DNA from: Cognatishimia sp. MH4019
GTDB lineage: Bacteria > Pseudomonadota > Alphaproteobacteria > Rhodobacterales > Rhodobacteraceae
Direction of reading: 5' to 3'
Assembly (NCBI RefSeq): GCF_020177595.1
Contig: NZ_JAHTBL010000010.1
Span: forward strand, 89,067 to 153,066
Length of the DNA stretch: 64,000 nucleotides
Both the position numbers and the translations under genes were made by a program. The notes beneath the pieces are model-generated. The model was not told where the DNA came from and searched no databases. It worked only from the letters and a program-made list of their open reading frames with translations. How positions within the stretch are numbered: the stretch's first letter is position 1; every line of letters starts with the position of its first letter. Of this stretch, positions 44,939 through 54,160 are shown in pieces.

Positions 44939-45145
44939 TTAGGCCAGTGCGAGGTTCGCAGCAGCTTCGCGGCCATTGCGGCCTTCTTCGACGTCGAACG
45001 TCACTTTCTGGTTGTCGGCAAGGCCGGTCAGACCAGCGCGCTCGACCGCAGAAATGTGAACGAAAACGTCTTTGCCGCCATCATCGGGCGCGATAAAGCC
45101 GTAGCCTTTTGTGGTGTTGAACCATTTAACGGTGCCATTGGCCAT
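44939..45145 (-). CDS. cspA: Cold-shock protein, CspA family
   Basis: The 68-residue single CSD protein has both RNA-binding motifs, KGYGFIAPD (RNP1) and VFVHIS (RNP2). It binds single-stranded RNA as a chaperone. AAGGAG lies 9 bases upstream. The 220 bases before it hold no gene and would allow a long 5' leader, as is usual for cold-shock genes, but I cannot identify a thermosensor fold. Confidence 0.95.
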   Translation of the reverse strand: MANGTVKWFNTTKGYGFIAPDDGGKDVFVHISAVERAGLTGLADNQKVTFDVEEGRNGREAAANLALA

Positions 45146-45366
45146 CCGTCTGTCTCCTTAAATTAACTGCCCACAGGATGTGGCAGGTCGGCTTGGTCAT
45201 GCGTTTCAACTGACTGGCCGGATAGGAGCAGGTGGTCGAATAACGGTAACGGTCGCAACCCTCACATGGGGGGTGGGTCATTGAAAAGCAAGTGAAATAA
45301 ATATGAAAGTTGCGCGTGGCGCCAACCGACGACACTCAGATCTAGCTGGGTCGCTGACACGGATTG

Positions 45367-45957
45367 TTATCTCAAGGTTTGCGAAACGTCTGCGATAATC
45401 CTCTCATTCGAGATGAAGAACATTAGGTCCAGCCCGTAGGCCAAGCGGAACCTAACTTCTTCTGGAAACTCGCTGAGCGCTTCAACATCCCTTATAAAGT
45501 CATCGAAGATTTCTAGTTTCTGTCCGGCATCAAGGCTATTGTAAACCGATAATAAAGATGTGGTCATCAATGCTGCGTCATGTGCAAACTGATTTCGAAT
45601 CGCAAATATCCGTCTTGCGGATTTTATTTGCGCATTACTGAAGAGCCCAAGGTCTTTCGAAAGAGCCAGTTTTCCATTCGCACCGTTCACGGGATGCCGC
45701 TTTAGCCAACGCGCTGTTTTCGAAGCTATTTTTTCATTACCAATTGCTTCAAACCAAAACCCATCAATCGCTGCGTTTATTGCGCCTTCGACTACTGAAC
45801 CGGCCTTCATTGCCAGAGACCAGTCGTCCCCGGCATTTATTGAGTTGACTATGAAGCCTGAAGCTAGGGAGAGCCTTTTTTCGACAAGGCGAAGATGCTT
45901 CTTAAATTGCCTGTACTGATCTTCACCTTTGATCGGTTTCCAAGTTTTTTCGCTCAA
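45367..45957 (-). CDS. Uncharacterised AT-rich gene with RNxxxH (HEPN/MltR-like) motif, TTG start
   Basis: I do not recognise the family with certainty. The 196-residue all-helical protein has no signal or membrane segment and contains FAIRNQFAHD at residues 118-127, that is RNxxxH, the motif of HEPN-type proteins; MltR and DUF4145 proteins carry the same IRNxFAHD stretch. The DNA is visibly richer in A/T than its neighbours, which suggests acquisition. The start is TTG, overlapping the ettA stop by 4 bases, so translation depends on ettA. It could be a HEPN RNase or a regulator that only shares the fold. Confidence 0.6.
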   Translation of the reverse strand: MSEKTWKPIKGEDQYRQFKKHLRLVEKRLSLASGFIVNSINAGDDWSLAMKAGSVVEGAINAAIDGFWFEAIGNEKIASKTARWLKRHPVNGANGKLALSKDLGLFSNAQIKSARRIFAIRNQFAHDAALMTTSLLSVYNSLDAGQKLEIFDDFIRDVEALSEFPEEVRFRLAYGLDLMFFISNERIIADVSQTLR

Positions 45958-47609
45958 CGAACGAACTTCTTATGCTTGATCCGCTTCGGCTCCAAAGCAT
46001 CCGCACCCAAGCGCCGTTTCTTGTCTTCCTCGTAATCCTCGAAGTTGCCTTCAAACCATTCCACATGGGCCTCGCCCTCGAAGGCCAGAATATGGGTGCA
46101 GATACGATCCAGGAAAAAGCGGTCGTGGGAGATGACGACGGCGCAGCCGGCGAAATCGACCAGCGCGTCTTCGAGGGCGCGGAGGGTTTCGACGTCGAGA
46201 TCGTTGGTCGGTTCGTCGAGCAGCAGCACGTTGCCACCAGACCGCAGCAGTTTGGCCATGTGGACGCGGTTACGTTCACCACCCGATAGCAGGCCGACTT
46301 TCTTTTGCTGATCGCCGCCTTTGAAGTTGAACGCCGAGCAATAGGCGCGGGAGTTCATTTCGGCGTCGCCAAGCTGGATGATGTCATTGCCGTCCGAGAT
46401 CACCTCCCACACGGTTTTGTCTTCGGGCAGCGCATCGCGGGTTTGATCGACATAGGACAGCTGCACGGTATCGCCGTATTCCAGCGTGCCGTCATCGGGC
46501 TGTTCCTGGCCGGTCATCATCCGGAAGAGCGTGGTTTTACCGGCACCGTTGGGGCCGATCACGCCGACGATGCCGCCGGGGGGAAGGGCGAAGGTCAGGT
46601 CTTCGACCAACAGCTTATCACCCATGGCTTTCTTGAGGCCGTTTACCTCAATCACCTTGCCGCCAAGGCGGGGGCCGTTGGGAATGATGATCTGGGCGCG
46701 ACCAAGCTTTTCGCGCTCGGACTGGTTGGCCAGATCGTTATAGGCGTTGATGCGGGCCTTGGATTTGGCTTGGCGCGCTTTTGGGGATTGGCGCATCCAT
46801 TCAAGCTCGCGCTCCAGCGTTTTCTGCTTGGATTTGTCCTCGCGCGCTTCCTGTTCAAGCCGCTTGGCCTTCTGTTCCAGCCACGAGGAATAGTTACCTT
46901 CCCACGGCACGCCGGAGCCGCGATCCAGCTCAAGAATCCAGCCGGTGATGTCATCCAGGAAATAGCGGTCGTGGGTGACGATCAGGATTGTGCCTTTGTA
47001 ATCAATGAGATGCTGTTGCAGCCACGCGATGGTTTCAGCATCGAGGTGGTTGGTCGGCTCGTCCAAGAGCAGCATTTCGGGCTGTTCCAGCAGCAGTTTG
47101 CAGAGCGCCACCCGGCGTTTTTCACCACCGGACAGCTTCGTGACGTCTGCATCGTCGGCGGGGCAGCGCAGCGCCTCCATCGAGACGTCGATTTGCGCGT
47201 CGAGGTCCCAGAGGTTCTGGGCGTCGATCTCGTCTTGCAGCTTGGCCATCTCCTCGGCGGTCTCGTCGGAGTAGTTCATGGCCAGTTCGTTGTAGCGATC
47301 AAGGATGTCTTTCTTGGCCTTCACACCAAGCATCACATTGCCGCGCACATCGAGGCTTGCGTCCAGTTCCGGCTCTTGCGGGAGGTAGCCGACTTTGGCG
47401 CCTTCTGCCGCCCAGGCCTCGCCCGAGAAATCCTTGTCGATGCCAGCCATGATGCGCAGCAGTGTTGATTTACCGGCGCCATTGACGCCGACCACACCGA
47501 TTTTCACGCCGGGCAGAAAGCTCAGGCGGATGTTTTCAAAGCATTTTTTGCCACCGGGATAGGTCTTTGAGACGCCGTCCATGTGGTAGACATATTGATA
47601 GGCTGCCAT
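45954..47609 (-). CDS. ettA: Energy-dependent translational throttle protein EttA (ABC-F)
   Basis: The 551-residue ABC-F ATPase has two nucleotide-binding domains: Walker A GVNGAGKST and GPNGAGKTT, signatures LSGGEKRRVAL and LSGGERNRVHM, joined by a linker with the arm region EQKAKRLEQEAREDKSKQK. EttA binds the ribosomal E site and regulates the first steps of elongation according to ATP/ADP. The C-terminus is basic (KRIKHKKFVR). The AT-rich gene follows directly. Confidence 0.95.
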   Translation of the reverse strand: MAAYQYVYHMDGVSKTYPGGKKCFENIRLSFLPGVKIGVVGVNGAGKSTLLRIMAGIDKDFSGEAWAAEGAKVGYLPQEPELDASLDVRGNVMLGVKAKKDILDRYNELAMNYSDETAEEMAKLQDEIDAQNLWDLDAQIDVSMEALRCPADDADVTKLSGGEKRRVALCKLLLEQPEMLLLDEPTNHLDAETIAWLQQHLIDYKGTILIVTHDRYFLDDITGWILELDRGSGVPWEGNYSSWLEQKAKRLEQEAREDKSKQKTLERELEWMRQSPKARQAKSKARINAYNDLANQSEREKLGRAQIIIPNGPRLGGKVIEVNGLKKAMGDKLLVEDLTFALPPGGIVGVIGPNGAGKTTLFRMMTGQEQPDDGTLEYGDTVQLSYVDQTRDALPEDKTVWEVISDGNDIIQLGDAEMNSRAYCSAFNFKGGDQQKKVGLLSGGERNRVHMAKLLRSGGNVLLLDEPTNDLDVETLRALEDALVDFAGCAVVISHDRFFLDRICTHILAFEGEAHVEWFEGNFEDYEEDKKRRLGADALEPKRIKHKKFVR

Positions 47610-47673
47610 GGGAAATTCTCCGCTCGCGTGTCGCTGTTCGGCCTTAGATAGCGGGGCGTCCCGGTAAGGGCAA

Positions 47674-48369
47674 TCAGGTGGAGCGGCGGCGGAAGACAGG
47701 GCGCATCATTTGCTCTTCGCGCGCGAGCGCTGTCAGCGCGGGTAAAAGTGCGTCTGCTGGTGTGTCGGCTGCGGTAGAAGCACGCGCGCCTTGTGTCCCT
47801 GCGAGCCACAGATGTGCCATTGCGTAGCCAAGGGAATAACCGGCCCAATTGGGCAAGTGCCCCGAGCCAAAGAACCAGCGGGCGTGGTCATATTCCGGGT
47901 CTGCCCATTCGCGCAGGGCCGCACCCGCAAGCGTTGGGATTAGGCTGTCGTCGATGGCGCATTCCCACGGTTCGGGTTCGGTGCCGTATACTTCGCGAAC
48001 GAACTGCCCCGCCAAGCCCTCGCTAACCAGAGCTTCGCCTAAAGTGCGTCCATAATGGGCAGCGTCCCACCGCAAGGCGTGGTGTATTTCGTGCGCAATC
48101 ATGCGTGACAAAGGCCCGTCGAGATTGCGCCGCATGTTGGGATTTTCCGGATCAAAACTCAGGATGATGACGCCCGCGCGCGGCGCATGTCCAACATGTC
48201 CAAGCTGTGGAATGCCAAAACCCGGGGTGGCTTGGACGACCAGATCGAGGCGCGGCAGGGTCACAACCTTCGCCAAGCGTTCTTCGGTCGCGACCAGTGT
48301 GCGATTAATCTGCGGCAGGACGGGATCCAGCGCGGCTCTTGCGTTCAGGTAGTGGACCGTCCAAACCAT
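47674..48369 (-). CDS. Putative Zn-dependent protease, DUF2268-like
   Basis: The 231-residue protein contains [13 protein letters not shown] (HExxH zincin motif; about 90-102) and a downstream [18 protein letters not shown] that may supply the third ligand (E in SEG). This arrangement is that of DUF2268 predicted metalloproteases. No signal peptide or membrane segment is present, so it acts in the cytoplasm. Substrate unknown. It is divergent from nadD. Confidence 0.75.
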   Translation of the reverse strand: MVWTVHYLNARAALDPVLPQINRTLVATEERLAKVVTLPRLDLVVQATPGFGIPQLGHVGHAPRAGVIILSFDPENPNMRRNLDGPLSRMIAHEIHHALRWDAAHYGRTLGEALVSEGLAGQFVREVYGTEPEPWECAIDDSLIPTLAGAALREWADPEYDHARWFFGSGHLPNWAGYSLGYAMAHLWLAGTQGARASTAADTPADALLPALTALAREEQMMRPVFRRRST

Positions 48370-48462
48370 ATACCTACGCTAGGCGGCAGCTTTTGGCTTG
48401 CCCAGCAGCAAAAGGCACACCGTTTAGGTAACTGGCGGGATGTCGCGCGAAAGGGAATTGAG

Positions 48463-49062
48463 ATGCGCGAAGGCTTGCCGATGGCGCGGGCAGGGCAGAC
48501 GGTTGGGCTGCTGGGAGGATCGTTCGATCCGCCGCATGCAGGGCATGTGAATATCACGCGACAGGCTTTGCGGCGCTTCGGTCTGGATCAGGTGTGGTGG
48601 TTGGTGTCACCCGGCAACCCGTTGAAATCGCATGGACCTGCGCCTTTGGAGGATCGGCTGGCGGCCTGTCGAAGGCTGATGCAGCATCCACGGGTGCGCA
48701 TTACGGATTTCGAGGCGCGTGCCGGGACGCGGTATACGGCAGAGACGATTGTCGCGTTGCGGTTGGCCTATCCCGGTGTTCGGTTCGTCTGGCTGATGGG
48801 GGCCGATAACCTTGCGCAGTTTCATCGCTGGCAGCAGTGGCGCTGGATCATGCGCACGGTGCCGGTGGGTGTTCTGGCGCGGCCCGGAGACCGGCTTGTG
48901 GCGCGTACATCGAAAGCCGCGCAGGTGTTTGAGGGGGCGCGATTGTCGGGGCGGGCCTCTCAACTGCTTGCCTATGCAGAGGCGCCCGCGTGGTGCTTTA
49001 TCAACGTGCCGATGGTGGATTTGTCGTCTACGGCGATCCGGGCTCAGGGGAACTGGGGATAA
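48463..49062 (+). CDS. nadD: Nicotinate-nucleotide adenylyltransferase
   Basis: The 199-residue enzyme converts nicotinate mononucleotide and ATP to deamido-NAD+, the substrate of NadE, also encoded in this window. The nucleotidyltransferase motif is [14 protein letters not shown], and the C-terminal ligand loop is [16 protein letters not shown] lies 7 bases before the ATG chosen; a second ATG six codons later is possible. Its 3' end overlaps the convergent transporter gene by 19 bases. Confidence 0.93.
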   Translation: MREGLPMARAGQTVGLLGGSFDPPHAGHVNITRQALRRFGLDQVWWLVSPGNPLKSHGPAPLEDRLAACRRLMQHPRVRITDFEARAGTRYTAETIVALRLAYPGVRFVWLMGADNLAQFHRWQQWRWIMRTVPVGVLARPGDRLVARTSKAAQVFEGARLSGRASQLLAYAEAPAWCFINVPMVDLSSTAIRAQGNWG

Positions 49063-49889
49063 GTCCTTTTGCGGATCAGGGAGGCAAAGCCGGACCCGAT
49101 CAGCAAGGCGAGACCCACGAAGGTCAGCGTGTCGGGCAGGTCTTGAAAGACGAGCCATCCCAAGGATGTGGCTGCGATGAGCTGGAAGTAGACGAACGGG
49201 GCCAGTTTCGTGCTGGGCGCCATGCGGTAGGCGACGATCAAAAGCAGATTGCCGAGCATTGAGCAGAGGCCGGAGGCGAAGGTCAGTGCTGCGATTTCAG
49301 CGGAGATTGGAGGCAGCGCTTGCAGGCCGAAAGGCAGGGTGACTACCGCGCTGATGGCAAGCTGGGTGAAGAGCAGCGATCGCGGGCGAGCTGTCTGGGC
49401 GAGCCATTTTGAGGCTGTGAGAAACGCGCCGTAGAAGCATCCGGCGAGGACCGCGAAAGCGAGGCCTGTCGTCATGCCAAAGCCCGGTTTAACGACCAAC
49501 AAGACGCCTGTGAAGCCGAGGAAAAGCAGCAGCGTTTGTGTCCGCGTGATCGGTTCGCGCAAAAGCCAGCTGGACAGGAAGAAGCTGAGGATCGGGCCGA
49601 TGAAGAAGGCTCCGAAGACATTGGCGATGGGTTCTGTTTGCAGGGCGGTGAGGATCGAGGTGATCCCGCCGGTCAGCAATAGCGCCCGGAACCAGACGCG
49701 CCAGTCTTTCAAAAGCGGCCATGTGCCCGCGGGAATGAAAGGCAGCACAAGCACGGCGCCGACCACGAACCGGGTCCAGGCGACATAAATCGGGGCGACG
49801 CTGTTTTGAGCAACCAGCAGCTTGCCCGCCGTGTCCCCCATCGGGATGAACGACATTGCGACAAACATCAAGGCAACGGGCTTCCACAT
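49044..49889 (-). CDS. DMT-family (EamA) transporter
   Basis: The 281-residue protein has 10 predicted membrane helices in two EamA repeats, beginning [15 protein letters not shown]. Such proteins export or import amino acids, purines or other metabolites; no substrate is evident. The ATG at 49889 was chosen because the upstream in-frame sequence is highly basic, lies in the divergent dacB 5' region and is not membrane-like. Confidence 0.88.
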   Translation of the reverse strand: MWKPVALMFVAMSFIPMGDTAGKLLVAQNSVAPIYVAWTRFVVGAVLVLPFIPAGTWPLLKDWRVWFRALLLTGGITSILTALQTEPIANVFGAFFIGPILSFFLSSWLLREPITRTQTLLLFLGFTGVLLVVKPGFGMTTGLAFAVLAGCFYGAFLTASKWLAQTARPRSLLFTQLAISAVVTLPFGLQALPPISAEIAALTFASGLCSMLGNLLLIVAYRMAPSTKLAPFVYFQLIAATSLGWLVFQDLPDTLTFVGLALLIGSGFASLIRKRTYPQFP

Positions 49890-49980
49890 GAATGCGGCGC
49901 TATCACGCGGATTTGCGGCGCGAAAGCGCAAATGGGCGGTTGAGCGCCGCGCGGTGCTGCGCTTAACTGGGGCCATGGGG

Positions 49981-51468
49981 ATGCGTTTCAATCGTCGCGG
50001 ATTTGTGGCCGCTTTGCTGTCTGGTGTGGCAGCGCCCGCCTTTGCAGGTGCACCTGCACGATCCGACAGGCCAAGCCCGCGCGGGGCCGGCGGCGGGTCT
50101 GTTGCGCGCAGGCCCAAGAGCACAGAACGAATTTTGGCCGAGGCCGGGCTATCAGGCGCTGTGGGTTTCGTCGTGGCAGACGCAAAGACCGGGCTGGTTC
50201 TGGAGAGCGTGGGCGCGTCAGCCAGTTTGCCGCCCGCGAGCGTCGCCAAGGCGATGACAGGTGCCTACGCGCTGGAGACGCTTGGATCGGAATTCACATT
50301 CAAGACGCGTATTTTCGCGCGTGGGTCTGTTTCGGGCGGCATTCTGAGTGGTGATTTGATCTTCGCCGCTGGCGGTGATCCTGTTTTGAATACCGATCAT
50401 CTGGGCGAAATGGCCGCACAACTGAAAGCGCGGGGCATCCGCGAAGTGCGCGGTAAGTTTCTGGTCTATGGCGGCGCGCTGCCGCGGGTCGACAAGATCG
50501 ACAAGTCCCAACAGGACCACTTTGGTTATAACCCGACGATCAGCGGCGCGGTGTTGAACTTCAACCGGGTGCATTTTCAGTGGAAGCGCTCCGGTGGGGC
50601 CTGGAACCTGACCATGGATGCGCGGGCCAGGCGGTATCAGCCTCAGGTGGCGATGGCGCAGATCAGCGTTGCTGAGCGCTCGACACCGGTCTTTGATTAC
50701 CGCGATGGCGGGAATGTGGACCGGTGGCGTGTTGCAAGCCGGGCGCTGGGTAATGGCGGTGCGCGCTGGCTGCCAGTGCGCAAGCCTGAGCTTTATATCG
50801 GGGATGTGTTTCGCACATTGGCACGGAGTCATGGAATTGTCCTGCCTGCGGCGCAAGCAGGTAGTCGCAAACCGTCCGGGACGGTTCTGGTGCAACGCGA
50901 CAGCCCGCCTTTGCGAATTCTCGTGCGCGATATGCTGAAATACTCGACCAATATCACCGCCGAGGTTGTGGGGATGACGGCCACGATAAAACGTAAAGGC
51001 CAAGTGTCCGGCCTGCGCGCGTCAGCGTCCGAGATGAACCGTTGGGCGCGGTCCCGGTTCGGAGTGCGCGCCGAACTGGTGGATCATTCGGGCCTTGGGG
51101 ACGCCTCGCGCATCACGGCGGCCGATATGGTCAAGACGCTGGTCGCTCTGGGACCGCAGGGGCGGCTTGCGAGCCTGATGAAAGACATTCCGATGCGCAA
51201 TGCAGAGTATCAGGTCATCAAAGGGGATCCGAACAAAGTGCGCGCCAAGACCGGGACTTTGCACTTTGTGTCCTCTTTGGCCGGGTATCAGCGTGCGCCC
51301 GATGGCACGGATCTGGCTTTTGCGATTTTCTGTGCGGACGTTCCGTTGCGCAAGAAGACGGCAAATGCCAACGGGGACCGGCCCCGCGGGGCGCGCACCT
51401 ATAATGGGCGCGCGAAGCGCTTGCAACAGCGGCTGCTGCGGCGGTGGGGGCAGCTTTACGGGGCTTAA
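49981..51468 (+). CDS. dacB: D-alanyl-D-alanine carboxypeptidase/endopeptidase (PBP4, S13 family)
   Basis: The 495-residue penicillin-binding protein trims or splits peptidoglycan cross-links in the periplasm. It has a signal with a twin-arginine motif (FNRRGFVAALLSG), the serine motif PPASVAKAM (S87xxK90), the SxN motif YSTNITAEV and the KTG motif AKTGTLHF. An ATG two codons upstream (49975) is less well spaced from GGGG. The arginine-rich C-terminus is unusual. Confidence 0.92.
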   Translation: MRFNRRGFVAALLSGVAAPAFAGAPARSDRPSPRGAGGGSVARRPKSTERILAEAGLSGAVGFVVADAKTGLVLESVGASASLPPASVAKAMTGAYALETLGSEFTFKTRIFARGSVSGGILSGDLIFAAGGDPVLNTDHLGEMAAQLKARGIREVRGKFLVYGGALPRVDKIDKSQQDHFGYNPTISGAVLNFNRVHFQWKRSGGAWNLTMDARARRYQPQVAMAQISVAERSTPVFDYRDGGNVDRWRVASRALGNGGARWLPVRKPELYIGDVFRTLARSHGIVLPAAQAGSRKPSGTVLVQRDSPPLRILVRDMLKYSTNITAEVVGMTATIKRKGQVSGLRASASEMNRWARSRFGVRAELVDHSGLGDASRITAADMVKTLVALGPQGRLASLMKDIPMRNAEYQVIKGDPNKVRAKTGTLHFVSSLAGYQRAPDGTDLAFAIFCADVPLRKKTANANGDRPRGARTYNGRAKRLQQRLLRRWGQLYGA

Positions 51469-51477
51469 TTCCGGAGC

Positions 51478-51900
51478 TTAAAGCGTCATGTGCCGGGCAC
51501 GCGAGCCGCGTTCGATCGCAGCGGCGTGCAGACGGTCGATGTTCAACTCGTAGCGGATTTCTTCAAGCAGGCGCAGTTCTGTCTCGGCAAGGGTGCCGTC
51601 GGCGACGGCCACATCACAGGCCAGTGCGTAGGCCGTTTCGTAAAGTTGCGCGGGAAGCACATCGCGGATCAGGCCAAAGAGCGCGTCTAGACCTTCTTCC
51701 TGCTCGAACAGGTCAAAGACCGTTTGACTGATGGTCTGCAGCCGGTCAGCGTCGTACCCTGCGAAGATAGGTAAGTGGTTGACTGCATTTGTAATTTTCA
51801 CAAGCTCGGATGTTCGGATATTCTCATCGGACGCTGAGATCGCGATCATGATGGCGGCAAGGCCATCCTGAGCAGTGAGGGCATGCGGTAGATCGGGCAA
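51478..51900 (-). CDS. TerB-family protein
   Basis: The 140-residue helical protein resembles the TerB/tellurite-resistance fold: DGLAAIMIAISASDENIRTSE in the first half and ACDVAVADGTLAETELRLLEEI in the second, with acidic residues able to bind a metal. The start codon is TTG, placed 6 bases after AGGAG; there is no ATG before residue 18. A role in tellurite resistance should not be assumed from one isolated gene. Confidence 0.75.
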   Translation of the reverse strand: MPDLPHALTAQDGLAAIMIAISASDENIRTSELVKITNAVNHLPIFAGYDADRLQTISQTVFDLFEQEEGLDALFGLIRDVLPAQLYETAYALACDVAVADGTLAETELRLLEEIRYELNIDRLHAAAIERGSRARHMTL

Positions 51901-52012
51901 GGGGGACTCCTGTTGCGGTTGATCGGACTTTATTGACCTCTGAGCAGGCCAGCAATAGGGAGAGTGCCGAGAAACGGCGGCAAGGGCCGCATGTCAGCGA
52001 AAGTGATCCGAG

Positions 52013-53587
52013 ATGTCGAATTTGCGCGATGAAGCAATGCAATCAAAGGCGTGGCCCTTTGAAGAGGCGCGCCGGGTTCTCAAACGCTATGCCAAGAAGG
52101 ACCCCGAGAAGGGGTATGTGCTGTTTCAGACAGGGTACGGGCCTTCTGGCTTGCCGCATATCGGGACCTTTGGGGAGGTTGCGCGGACTACGATGGTGCG
52201 TCGCGCCTTCGAGATTCTGTCGGATATCCCGACCAAGCTGATCTGCTTTTCGGACGATCTTGACGGCTTCCGCAAAGTGCCGGGCAACGTGCCGATGCAG
52301 GAAGAGTTGAAGGAAGACCTTCATTTGCCGCTGACGAAAGTGCGCGATCCTTTCGGGCTTTATGAAGGGTTTGCGCAGCATAACAATGCGCGGCTGAACG
52401 AGTTTCTGGACAGCTTTGGGTTTGAGTATGAGTTTGCATCCTCGACCGAGTATTACACGTCCGGTCGCTTTGATGAGATGTTGCTGGTCGCGTTGGAGCG
52501 CTTTGATAAAATTCAGGAAATCATGCTGCCGACCCTCGGGGAAGAGCGGCGCGCGACCTATTCGTGTTTCCTGCCGATCAGTCCGAAAACAGGGCATGTG
52601 CTGCAGGTTCCTACGCTGGAGCGCAACGTCGCGAAAGGCACGATTGTCTATGAGGAACCCGATGGCGAGCGTGTCGAGATCCCGGTGACGGGCGGCAATG
52701 TGAAGATGCAGTGGAAGCCGGATTGGGCGATGCGTTGGGCTGCCTTGGGCGTGGATTACGAGATGTCGGGCAAGGACCTGATTGATAGCGTCACGCAATC
52801 GAGCAAAATCTGCCGCGCGCTGGGCAAGCCTGCGCCGGAAAGCCTGTCATATGAGCTGTTCAATGACGAGCAGGGGCAGAAGATTTCCAAATCGAAGGGC
52901 AATGGTCTGTCGATGGAGGAATGGCTGACCTATGCGGCACCAGAAAGCCTGCAGTATTTCATGTATCAGAAGCCGAAATCGGCCAAGCGGCTGTATTTTG
53001 ACGTGATCCCGAAGGCGGTGGACGAGTATCACCAGCAATTGCGCGGGTATCCGGGCCAAGAGTTGAAGCAGCAACTGGGCAATCCGGTGTTTCACATTCA
53101 CGGGCATAATGTGCCCGCCTCGAACATGGTCGTACCGTTTTCTATGTTGTTGAACCTGGCCTCGGTCGCGGGGGCGGAAGAAAAGGCGCAGCTTTGGGGC
53201 TTTATCCAGCGCTACGCACCTGAGGCGAGTGCTGAGACGCATCCTGATCTGGATGCAGCGGCCGGATTTGCGGTGCGCTATTACAATGATTTCGTGAAGC
53301 CCGAGAAAACTTATCGTGCGCCGACGGATCTGGAGCGTGAGGCGCTGGAAGAGTTGGCGCAAGGTCTGCGGGACTGGGACGGTCCAGCGGATGCCGAAGA
53401 GCTGCAAGGCCTTGTTTTTGCCTGTGGTCGCGAGCGGTTTGACCCGCTGCGGGATTGGTTCAAGGCGCTCTACGAGGTGCTGCTGGGCGCCTCGCAGGGT
53501 CCGCGCTTTGGCGGGTTCATCGCGCTTTACGGGATCGAGGAGACAGTGGCGCTGATTGAAAAGGGTCTGGCGGGCGAGTTGACCTAG
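52013..53587 (+). CDS. lysS: Lysyl-tRNA synthetase, class I
   Basis: The 524-residue enzyme is the class I (archaeal/alphaproteobacterial) LysRS, unrelated to class II LysS. It has the HIGH-type motif [11 protein letters not shown] and the KMSKS-type motif KISKSKGNG, and a helical C-terminal anticodon-binding region. It charges lysine to tRNA-Lys. Confidence 0.95.
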   Translation: MSNLRDEAMQSKAWPFEEARRVLKRYAKKDPEKGYVLFQTGYGPSGLPHIGTFGEVARTTMVRRAFEILSDIPTKLICFSDDLDGFRKVPGNVPMQEELKEDLHLPLTKVRDPFGLYEGFAQHNNARLNEFLDSFGFEYEFASSTEYYTSGRFDEMLLVALERFDKIQEIMLPTLGEERRATYSCFLPISPKTGHVLQVPTLERNVAKGTIVYEEPDGERVEIPVTGGNVKMQWKPDWAMRWAALGVDYEMSGKDLIDSVTQSSKICRALGKPAPESLSYELFNDEQGQKISKSKGNGLSMEEWLTYAAPESLQYFMYQKPKSAKRLYFDVIPKAVDEYHQQLRGYPGQELKQQLGNPVFHIHGHNVPASNMVVPFSMLLNLASVAGAEEKAQLWGFIQRYAPEASAETHPDLDAAAGFAVRYYNDFVKPEKTYRAPTDLEREALEELAQGLRDWDGPADAEELQGLVFACGRERFDPLRDWFKALYEVLLGASQGPRFGGFIALYGIEETVALIEKGLAGELT

Positions 53588-53602
53588 CGTCTTTGTCGCC
53601 TA

Positions 53603-53633
53603 CCGTCTCTCTCATAGCCATTGGGAGAGACGG
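53603..53633 (+). promoter_or_regulatory. Hairpin sequestering the ribosome site of the DUF4864-like gene
   Basis: CCGTCTCTC (53603-53611) pairs perfectly with GAGAGACGG (53625-53633), a 9-bp stem with a 13-base loop. The 3' arm contains the GGGAGA ribosome site for the ATG at 53636. The hairpin may lower translation, end lysS transcription, or both; no T-run follows. Confidence 0.5.
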
Positions 53634-53635
53634 CC

Positions 53636-54046
53636 ATGCACCGACTGCTTTTTTCCGCAATTTTCGCCTTTGGACTGGCCGGATGGGGGCATGCGCAAGA
53701 TGCCCGAGAGCCTGCTATTCAAAGCACGATCCAAGATCAGATCGACGCGTTTCGCGCGGATGATTTCAATACGGCGTTCTCCTATGCGAGCCCGATGATC
53801 CAAGGGATGTTCGGCACACCGGAGAATTTCGGTGTGATGGTGCAGCGTGGTTATCCGATGGTCTGGCGGCCCGATGATGTGCGGTATCTGGAGCTTGCCG
53901 AGAAGGGCGGACGGCTTTTTCAGAAAGTGATGATCCGTGATCAGAGCGGCGCATTGCACATGCTGGAGTACCAGATGATCCAAGTGAACGGGGATTGGCA
54001 GATCAACGGTGTGCAATTGCTTCCGCAGCCTGATCTGGGCGCCTGA
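53636..54046 (+). CDS. Exported DUF4864-like protein
   Basis: The 136-residue protein has a signal peptide (MHRLLFSAIFAFGLAGWGHAQ) and a small NTF2-like alpha/beta domain (IQDQIDAFRADDFNTAFSYAS; MLEYQMIQVNGDWQINGVQ) as in DUF4864. The function is unknown; periplasmic location is inferred. A five-codon upstream extension was rejected because GGGAGA is 8 bases from this ATG. Confidence 0.8.
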   Translation: MHRLLFSAIFAFGLAGWGHAQDAREPAIQSTIQDQIDAFRADDFNTAFSYASPMIQGMFGTPENFGVMVQRGYPMVWRPDDVRYLELAEKGGRLFQKVMIRDQSGALHMLEYQMIQVNGDWQINGVQLLPQPDLGA

Positions 54047-54160
54047 CCGCACGGTGGTTTGAGAGCCGCTTAACTTTCCCTTGATACCCCTCTTGCCCGA
54101 CTGCGGATCGCTTGGATGCGCGGGGTCGAGCAACCACCGAATGCGGTGAAAGGGGTCTTC

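Noticed and set aside
45146..45366. Small gene or defined thermosensor in the cspA upstream region
   Set aside because: The frame there has no ribosome site or familiar sequence, and I could not find a convincing long stem that masks the cspA ribosome site.
51478..51900. Tellurite resistance function for the TerB-like gene
   Set aside because: It stands alone without other ter genes; the TerB fold by itself does not establish resistance.
52043..52798. 251-codon antisense frame in lysS
   Set aside because: It lies wholly within the conserved lysS gene and encodes an Arg/His-rich product without recognisable motifs.
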